A stretch of DNA of 64,000 nucleotides, from positions 1 through 64,000 of the forward strand of contig CALDTY010000011.1 in the NCBI GenBank assembly GCA_937923605.1, in the 5' to 3' direction. The notes under the pieces were generated by a model. The model had not been told where the DNA came from and made no database searches. It worked only from the letters and a program-made list of their open reading frames with translations. A program made the translations under genes and the position numbers. Below are positions 58,982 to 64,000 of this stretch, in pieces (position 1 is the first letter of the stretch; each line of letters begins with the position of its first letter). This DNA comes from Candidatus Absconditabacterales bacterium. GTDB taxonomy: Bacteria; Patescibacteriota; Gracilibacteria; Absconditabacterales; Absconditicoccaceae.

Positions 58982-60385
58982 TTGATATGGAGAAAAAGAG
59001 TACTCATCAAGAAAAAGCTGAACCAGAAGATTTCCTACATACTATCAAAGTGGAATAAAGCCTTTGAAATATTCTTAGATGATCCTAGGGATTGGTTACA
59101 AGAATGGATAGAATTACGGAGAGAAGATAATGCTAAAAAAAAGATCATTAGTAATATTGTTCATAATGGTACAAAATTCCGTGGTGAACGATTTATAATG
59201 GTACTTGTTGCAGCATTATTTGCAGCTGGTGGATTGTATAAAGACAACTGGGCTTATACTATAGGTAGCATGCTAGCTAGTCCTATGATGTATGCTATTA
59301 TCGGCATTGCATACGCATTGTATGCATTTGACGATGATACGTTCTGGGGTTCTTTTAAGTCATTTATGATACAGTTTGCTATTGGTTTAGGTCTCTCATT
59401 TTGCTTCTTTAGCATTATGTCATTAAACATACCTACTGATGCGCTTTGGGCTAGAACCTACCCTGATGCAATTGATTTGAGTATAGCATTTGCTGGTGGG
59501 TTACTAGGAATATTAGCAAGTATGCATGCAGATAAGATTTCATTAGCAACCGTGGTAGCTGCAGTAGCAATTGGGACATCATTGATGCCACCAATTTGTA
59601 CTATAGGATATGGTTTAGCGACGGGACAACATATTTTTATCTGGGATGCATTTTGGCTATTTGTGATAAATACTGTCATGATTATGCTCGCTAGTATTCT
59701 TATGATATATATTACAGAATTACCAAAGAAACAAGGTATTAGTAAAAATAAACAATTTGTTTATGGTTTAATTGTTTGTGTTGGGATTGTGATCGCAATA
59801 ATAAACTCATTACAAGTTGCTAACTACGAATCAAATAAAGGAGAAATACATACTCTAGTACAAACTGTCTTAAAAGACAAAGGTAGAATGACTAGTTTAG
59901 ATATTAACCATCATCAACAATTTGTAGATGGATTCATGGTAACTAATCCCCTTGTAACTGATACATTATGGAGAGCTTTGGAACAAGAAATAAGTTTAAT
60001 TGTTCCAGATTATGATGTCAAAATTACACAAGTTGCACAGCATCATAAAGATGATAGGATTTCAAGTTTTGCAAAACAACAGAATGAGGAACTTTCTTCA
60101 TTACGGTCACAATTGAAACTTTCTCTGAAAGAAAGGTCTGATATGAAACGGCAAAATGAATATAGAGACTCAATATATACAATAATTCCATCGATGCTTC
60201 GTAGAAGCATACAAAACATTGAAGGAGTAAATGTTGTTAGTTTACAACCTGAAGGAGTTGATTCAATATCTTATGCTGCATTAGTAAAATATGCACCAAA
60301 AAATTGGAAATCAAAAGTACGGATTGAGAACGATTTGGATAGCTTATCACTTAGGTTTCCTAAACTAAGCATTTCGAAATTTTAA
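58982..60385 (+). CDS. DUF389-family membrane protein, TGA-free
   Basis: A 467-aa protein. The core matches DUF389: LVAALFAAGGLYKDNWAYTIGSMLASPMMYAIIGIAYAL followed by five to six TM helices and LATVVAAVAIGTSLMPPICTIG. The C-terminal 150 aa is a soluble coiled region (SSLRSQLKLSLKERSD). 24 Gly, all GGN. The in-frame start is TTG 58982. A second frame from ATG 58987 (MEKKSTHQEKAEPEDF) reads 23 codons into a stop near 59058, so a frameshift may exist there and the true N-terminus may differ. Stop TAA before a terminator. Confidence 0.8.
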   Translation: MIWRKRVLIKKKLNQKISYILSKWNKAFEIFLDDPRDWLQEWIELRREDNAKKKIISNIVHNGTKFRGERFIMVLVAALFAAGGLYKDNWAYTIGSMLASPMMYAIIGIAYALYAFDDDTFWGSFKSFMIQFAIGLGLSFCFFSIMSLNIPTDALWARTYPDAIDLSIAFAGGLLGILASMHADKISLATVVAAVAIGTSLMPPICTIGYGLATGQHIFIWDAFWLFVINTVMIMLASILMIYITELPKKQGISKNKQFVYGLIVCVGIVIAIINSLQVANYESNKGEIHTLVQTVLKDKGRMTSLDINHHQQFVDGFMVTNPLVTDTLWRALEQEISLIVPDYDVKITQVAQHHKDDRISSFAKQQNEELSSLRSQLKLSLKERSDMKRQNEYRDSIYTIIPSMLRRSIQNIEGVNVVSLQPEGVDSISYAALVKYAPKNWKSKVRIENDLDSLSLRFPKLSISKF

Positions 60386-60400
60386 TTTATTAATGTATAA

Positions 60401-60433
60401 AAAAAGGCTTGGCATAATTTGCCAGGCCTTTTT
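60401..60433. terminator. Terminator after DUF389
   Basis: AAAAAGGCTTGGCA-TAATT-TGCCAGGCCTTTTT, an imperfect stem with A-run and T-run. It is shared by the plus-strand MscS-DUF389 genes and the minus-strand array. Confidence 0.8.
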
Positions 60434-60454
60434 ACTTATTTAATATTAAATAAC

Positions 60455-61052
60455 TTATAACCAAGGAGAGAACATTCCTACTCTTTCCATATAACCTTCA
60501 TAAGCATCATGAAGTTCTTTCATTTGCATTTCTTCAAGTTTGCAAGTTATATACCAAAGTGGGATAAATAATCCCAATATGATAAACCAAGTCGAAGAAA
60601 AGTAAATTAAACCCAGTCCTCCTAGTAGCAAATACATGCTCACATACATAGGAAACATAGGTAGGGCCTTCCAATTGCGTTACATAGTCATGACTATCAG
60701 TAGTAAAGTTATCAGTCCCAAGCTTTGGAAAAAATATATCTACATTATCCATAGTGTATTCTGCACTATCGTTCCTAAAAGGAGGTATAGTAAAATTATT
60801 ATTGAAAGAATTCACCTTTGCAGTCAATAGATTCCATATTCTACCAAATCGTTTCTTACTGTAATGCATCTTATATCCAATCACTGGATACAGCACAATA
60901 AGAAGAAATGAACCTATCGATGCTATGTGTAGTTGTATATGCTCAGTCATCTTAAACATACTTATCACTAAGAATATGATAGCTGAAGATCTTATTAACA
61001 TCATTTTTAGATGTAAATCTTTAATCTCATTAAATTCGTTAACTTGGTTCAT
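60455..61052 (-). pseudogene. Split membrane methyltransferase-like gene (ICMT/PEMT type)
   Basis: Two minus-strand ORFs overlap in different frames: 60534-61052 (N-terminal membrane part, MNQVNEFNEIKDL...) and 60455-60658 (FPMYVSMYLLLGGLGLIYFS, KLEEMQMKELHDAYEGYMERV). The latter is the C-terminal end of an isoprenylcysteine/phospholipid methyltransferase-like domain, with its EE-x-L-x-Y-x2-Y-x3-V-x3-P pattern. A one-base shift near 60660 joins them to one protein of about 195 aa. So it is likely a frameshifted gene or carries a sequencing error. TGA-free, Gly as GGN. Confidence 0.5.
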
Positions 61053-61560
61053 ATACTAATTTTTTTGTGTGAGTATGATCTACTACCCCTGGAACGACTT
61101 TATCTTTGTTCCAAAAGCAGTAGGGAATATTATGTTTAATAAGAATTTCTTTAATCTGCTCTCCTCCGATACATCTTATAGTATCAAGAGGAAGTTTCTC
61201 AGTACAACAATGTACAAAAGAAGAATGAAAGTGCGAATGAAATTTATCCTTAACGAACTTATTCAGTTCAAGAAGTAATTTTTCCTTTTTCACAATATCT
61301 AATGCTAAACCACATGCTGTTTGATATAATTTTACTATACAAAGCAATTCAAGCTTACTTTCAATGCCCAAGAGAAAAAGATATTTCTCCTTCTTAGATA
61401 GTGAAGATGTAAAGACAAAATCTTTTAGGTCCGTGCTTGACTTAGATATGCTATCTTTTATAGACTTAGCTGCATAAAATATTGTTATAGCTGCCATACT
61501 TACCGTAGTTGATATTGCGACAATAATACACATTTCAAGTATTTTATCTGATAATTCCAT
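61039..61560 (-). CDS. Membrane-anchored paralog family, copy A
   Basis: A 173-aa protein. N-terminal TM (CIIVAISTTVSMAAITIFYA), then a soluble domain with VKLYQTAC, TIRCIGGEQIKEIL and IPYCFWNKDKVVPGVV. The same landmarks occur in copies B and C and faintly in D. TGA-free. Starts with ATGGAATTATCA, as does copy D. The soluble domain has two conserved Cys. No known domain recognised. It ends just before, and overlaps by 14 nt, the split methyltransferase-like gene. Confidence 0.6.
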   Translation of the reverse strand: MELSDKILEMCIIVAISTTVSMAAITIFYAAKSIKDSISKSSTDLKDFVFTSSLSKKEKYLFLLGIESKLELLCIVKLYQTACGLALDIVKKEKLLLELNKFVKDKFHSHFHSSFVHCCTEKLPLDTIRCIGGEQIKEILIKHNIPYCFWNKDKVVPGVVDHTHTKKLVYEPS

Positions 61561-61590
61561 GTACTAATTTTTTCGTTTTAATAATGATTT

Positions 61591-62463
61591 TTAAAATCCT
61601 AAGTATTCAAGTATAGTTACTCTTCCTTTCCAGAAATCGCCTTTATTTGCAACTCCTTCTTTAGAAAAAGCTCCATACTCTAGCACTTCAATCTTTTTTC
61701 CGTTAAGTAACTTCAATTCTATAAAGTTTCTCAGGCCTGCTCTTCCTACAAATTTTTTCTCAACATTCTGTATAACCCCAGATATCTTTATACATCTAAA
61801 GTATAAAAAAATCATAAAGATAAATACACATGTAATGAAAATGAATGCAGGAGTTGGTAAATGCATCTCAGACTTTGGATAACGGTAGACATGAAGCACC
61901 ATAGAATACAGAAGAATAATTGGTGTAAATTTTACTATCTCTCCAAATATTCCAGTACTTGTAGATACGTACCGTTGAGACTCCTCTATTACTCCTGGTA
62001 AGATTTGATCTTCTCTCCAAAAGAAATAAGGTATCTCAAGATCATTTACTATCTCTTTCACTTGCGCTCCGCCAATACAATCTACAGACTCTATTGATAA
62101 GTTTTCCGTAGTACAAGCTAACTTGACTCTTAGGTGCTGAGATACAAAAACATCATTTACATATGCATCTAGTTGCTTAAGAATCCGTCTCTTTTTATCC
62201 AGTGGCATAGAGCTTGCACATGCTGCTTGATATAACTTCTTAATATATACTAGCCTTAAGCCCTTTGTTCTCCCTATCAAAAAGAGAATTTTGACATTAA
62301 TAGGTAGAAATGAACTATAGATGTACTTTCGAAACTCAGATGTTGTATGTAAGTGATTTTCTCTTACCTCTCTTAAATATATAAATGAAAAGATACATAC
62401 ACAACATACTATAGCAGTTATCGTTCCAATTATAATTCCTCCAATAATTTGTGATAATAACAT
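61591..62463 (-). CDS. Membrane-anchored paralog family, copy B (extended)
   Basis: About 290 aa from ATG 62463. It has an N-terminal TM (GGIIIGTITAIVCCVCIFSFIY), the shared domain (IKKLYQAACASS, SVDCIGGAQVKEIV, IPYFFWREDQILPGVI) and an extra C-terminus with two more TM helices (FTPIILLYSMVLHVY; FIFITCVFIFMIFLYF) and a soluble tail (RNFIELKLLNGKKIEVLEYGAF). TGA-free. The track's start at 62505 would overlap the preceding ORF; ATG 62463 is chosen. It is the only copy with the C-terminal extension. Confidence 0.6.
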   Translation of the reverse strand: MLLSQIIGGIIIGTITAIVCCVCIFSFIYLREVRENHLHTTSEFRKYIYSSFLPINVKILFLIGRTKGLRLVYIKKLYQAACASSMPLDKKRRILKQLDAYVNDVFVSQHLRVKLACTTENLSIESVDCIGGAQVKEIVNDLEIPYFFWREDQILPGVIEESQRYVSTSTGIFGEIVKFTPIILLYSMVLHVYRYPKSEMHLPTPAFIFITCVFIFMIFLYFRCIKISGVIQNVEKKFVGRAGLRNFIELKLLNGKKIEVLEYGAFSKEGVANKGDFWKGRVTILEYLGF

Positions 62464-62482
62464 ATTTTTAAATTTAATTTGC

Positions 62483-62674
62483 TTATATAATAATATCTTT
62501 TGCATAAACTGTTATCCCACACTTTCTTGCCTCTCTAGCTAGATCAGCATTACTCAGTTTATTTACTAGAGAACGAACCCATTTTTTAAAATCCTTACCT
62601 ATAGTATCCATATGTAGTCCATGGTATCCCCAGGTGACTCTCATAATTTCGTCGACTATATCAATTTTTTTCAT
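62483..62674 (-). CDS. Small hypothetical protein
   Basis: A 63-aa ORF (MKKIDIVDEI, ends in TAA). No TM. TGA-free but contains a few Gly as GGN. Sits in the array between copies B and D with tight spacing, 3 nt from its upstream neighbour. Function unknown. Confidence 0.45.
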   Translation of the reverse strand: MKKIDIVDEIMRVTWGYHGLHMDTIGKDFKKWVRSLVNKLSNADLAREARKCGITVYAKDIII

Positions 62675-62677
62675 TGT

Positions 62678-63370
62678 TTATTGGTTTAGTTGTTTTTTAA
62701 TTTGATCTACCTTAATTTTAGTCAGTTGTATATCTCTCCCAATAGCCTTTAGATCATTATCTAGAAACTCTTTGTTCCAAAGATATGAAGGAATTGTATG
62801 TATTCGAATAAAACTCTCTTGATACTCTGGCTCAAAACAATCAAGCGAAGATAAAAATTCTATATCCCAAATTTCCCCAGGACAATCTTCTAACCTAATC
62901 ATATTAGGGATATAGTAACTCTGGAAATAATCATGTATATCGATATAGAGTTGCTTTTTATTTGATGTACATGGTACAAAGTAAGTAAGATGAAATAATT
63001 TTTGCAAATATACATCATCTACATTGATACCTAAACCAAAAATAAGTCCAATTTTTATATGTAACGGCGCAGGCAGTTTCCATATGATTTTTCTCATGTT
63101 TGGATAACATCTTCTCAATCTATAGGATATAGAATGTTGAAAATCCTTAATCTTCAACGTACCAATAATCAAAACAAAGATAAATATTGCTACCACTACA
63201 AAATAATACAGGGTATACAAATTTAAATCTTTTGGATATAGAGATCCGTCTGTAAATTCTTCTGGTGCAAATTGTCTCATCACAAATGAGACAAGACACA
63301 TAATGAATGCATACATAGGTATCCACCAATACTCACTAATAATTTTTCTCATGTTAACTGATAATTCCAT
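62678..63370 (-). CDS. Membrane-anchored paralog family, copy D (diverged)
   Basis: A 230-aa protein with two TM segments (YAFIMCLVSFVMRQF; LYYFVVVAIFIFVLIIGTL) and a soluble domain whose spacing fits the array: YLQKLFHLTYF, FLSSLDCFEP, IPSYLWNKEFLDNDL. The Cys/Gly residues of the CIGG motif are not kept. Start ATG 63370 (MELSVN) overlaps copy C by 17 nt; ATG 63352 is an alternative. TGA-free. Confidence 0.55.
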   Translation of the reverse strand: MELSVNMRKIISEYWWIPMYAFIMCLVSFVMRQFAPEEFTDGSLYPKDLNLYTLYYFVVVAIFIFVLIIGTLKIKDFQHSISYRLRRCYPNMRKIIWKLPAPLHIKIGLIFGLGINVDDVYLQKLFHLTYFVPCTSNKKQLYIDIHDYFQSYYIPNMIRLEDCPGEIWDIEFLSSLDCFEPEYQESFIRIHTIPSYLWNKEFLDNDLKAIGRDIQLTKIKVDQIKKQLNQ

Positions 63371-63881
63371 GTGCTCTACTTTTTTTTACGTTATCAAATA
63401 GTGTTACTGTTTCTTCAACTCCATTAACTAAATCGCCAGCTTTCCAAAAGAAATTTGGCACTCGTACTTTTTTAACCAGAGTCATAATATGATCTCCACC
63501 AAGACATTCCAAGTCATTTCTTTTAATTTTTCTAATTTGCTCTTCACGAGACGCTTGGGTAGCCATTTTATAATGATGGTTTAAATTATTGATGATATAG
63601 TTCTGTAGTAATGCAAAAAGTAATAATCTATTGTCATCTTCTAATTCTATCAAACAAGCAGTTTGATAAAGTTGCTTAATATACATCATCTTCAATCCTT
63701 TTCGTTGACCAGTATAAAACTTCCATTTAATATTCTGTGGCATCGTACTTGCTTCGACGAAACATCTAAGCGCCTTATATCTTGGGCTATATATTGTTAC
63801 AAAAGCCTTGAGATAAGGGTATAAGATAATTAATAAAATTGTTGCAGCTACACACTGCAGGGTAATTGTTAGATAGTTCAT
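63354..63881 (-). CDS. Membrane-anchored paralog family, copy C
   Basis: About 175 aa from ATG 63881; the track's start at 63953 is earlier. It has an N-terminal TM (TLQCVAATILLIILYPYL) and the shared domain (IKQLYQTACLIEL, DLECLGGDHIMTLV, VPNFFWKAGDLVNGV). TGA-free. Stop TAA at 63354. It is the outermost gene of the array; the sequence beyond 63953 continues to the window edge without another gene. Confidence 0.6.
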   Translation of the reverse strand: MNYLTITLQCVAATILLIILYPYLKAFVTIYSPRYKALRCFVEASTMPQNIKWKFYTGQRKGLKMMYIKQLYQTACLIELEDDNRLLLFALLQNYIINNLNHHYKMATQASREEQIRKIKRNDLECLGGDHIMTLVKKVRVPNFFWKAGDLVNGVEETVTLFDNVKKSRAHGIIS

Positions 63882-63974
63882 ATGATTATAATTATATTTT
63901 TTTATTAATAGTTTATTAACAAGAAAAATGTAAGAAATGAGCATACATTTCATGTCTTTTTCTATTAATGAAGA

Positions 63975-63993
63975 TTGTCAAAATTATTGACAA
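63975..63993. promoter_or_regulatory. Inverted repeat upstream of the paralog array
   Basis: TTGTCAA-AATTA-TTGACAA, a perfect 7-bp dyad with a 5-nt centre, about 95 nt before copy C's ATG. A plausible regulator-binding site for the minus-strand array, and TTGACA could also be a -35 element. There is no T-run. Confidence 0.4.
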
Positions 63994-64000
63994 ATGTCGT

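Noticed and set aside
46100-64000. Chimeric assembly as the cause of the TGA-free blocks
   Set aside because: The blocks alternate three times with recoded genes and share clean terminators with them, which is hard to explain by one join. It is not excluded, as read data were not available.

Overview
The window comes from an AT-rich bacterium that reads TGA as glycine (genetic code 25), so Candidatus Gracilibacteria or Absconditabacteria (SR1). With TGA as a stop, nearly every conserved gene breaks into fragments. With TGA=Gly they become full length, and TGA falls on invariant glycines: the MurD loop GITGTKGKS, the HtrA motif GNSGGP, the AtpD P-loop GGAGVGKT and the RuvB P-loop. TAA and TAG are the stops. 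Shine-Dalgarno sequences are mostly missing. I saw no rRNA, tRNA or CRISPR.

Layout. (1) 1-5288: a mobile or prophage-like module that is itself recoded to TGA=Gly. It has minus-strand genes (terminase small subunit-like, ParB-methyltransferase fusion, NinG-like) and a divergent tyrosine recombinase. (2) 5454-22720: core genes glmS, ligA, uvrC, ndk, rpmE, a solitary atpD, yidC, murI and murD, with small membrane and PH-like proteins and a 654-aa coiled-coil protein. (3) 22771-28331: a surface-glycan cluster of sulfotransferase, methyltransferase, a DXD-glycosyltransferase/Stealth fusion, a TagF-like polymerase and a GT2. (4) 28556-46066: lipoprotein, cysS, MBL hydrolase, Nudix enzymes, an HrcA-like regulator, SLH protein, ruvB, lgt, serS, PBP1A and HolA. 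(5) 48662-52658: a WecA/MraY-type transferase, DUF2103, HtrA protease and membrane proteins. (6) 53924-57312: a DnaE lacking the PHP domain, followed by a DUF3127 SSB-like protein.

Between and after these recoded blocks lie three blocks (46.1-48.6 kb, 52.7-53.8 kb, 57.5-64 kb) whose ORFs contain no in-frame TGA at all, although they encode many glycines as GGN. One even appears to use TGA as its stop, in an ATGA stop/start overlap. They encode a DUF151/UVR-type protein, an MscS channel, a DUF389 membrane protein and, at the right end, a tandem family of four diverged membrane-anchored paralogs of unknown function. Their boundaries coincide with hairpin terminators. They look like genes taken recently from a standard-code donor, and several carry likely frameshifts. 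This mosaic of genetic-code usage and the paralog array are the most unusual features here.
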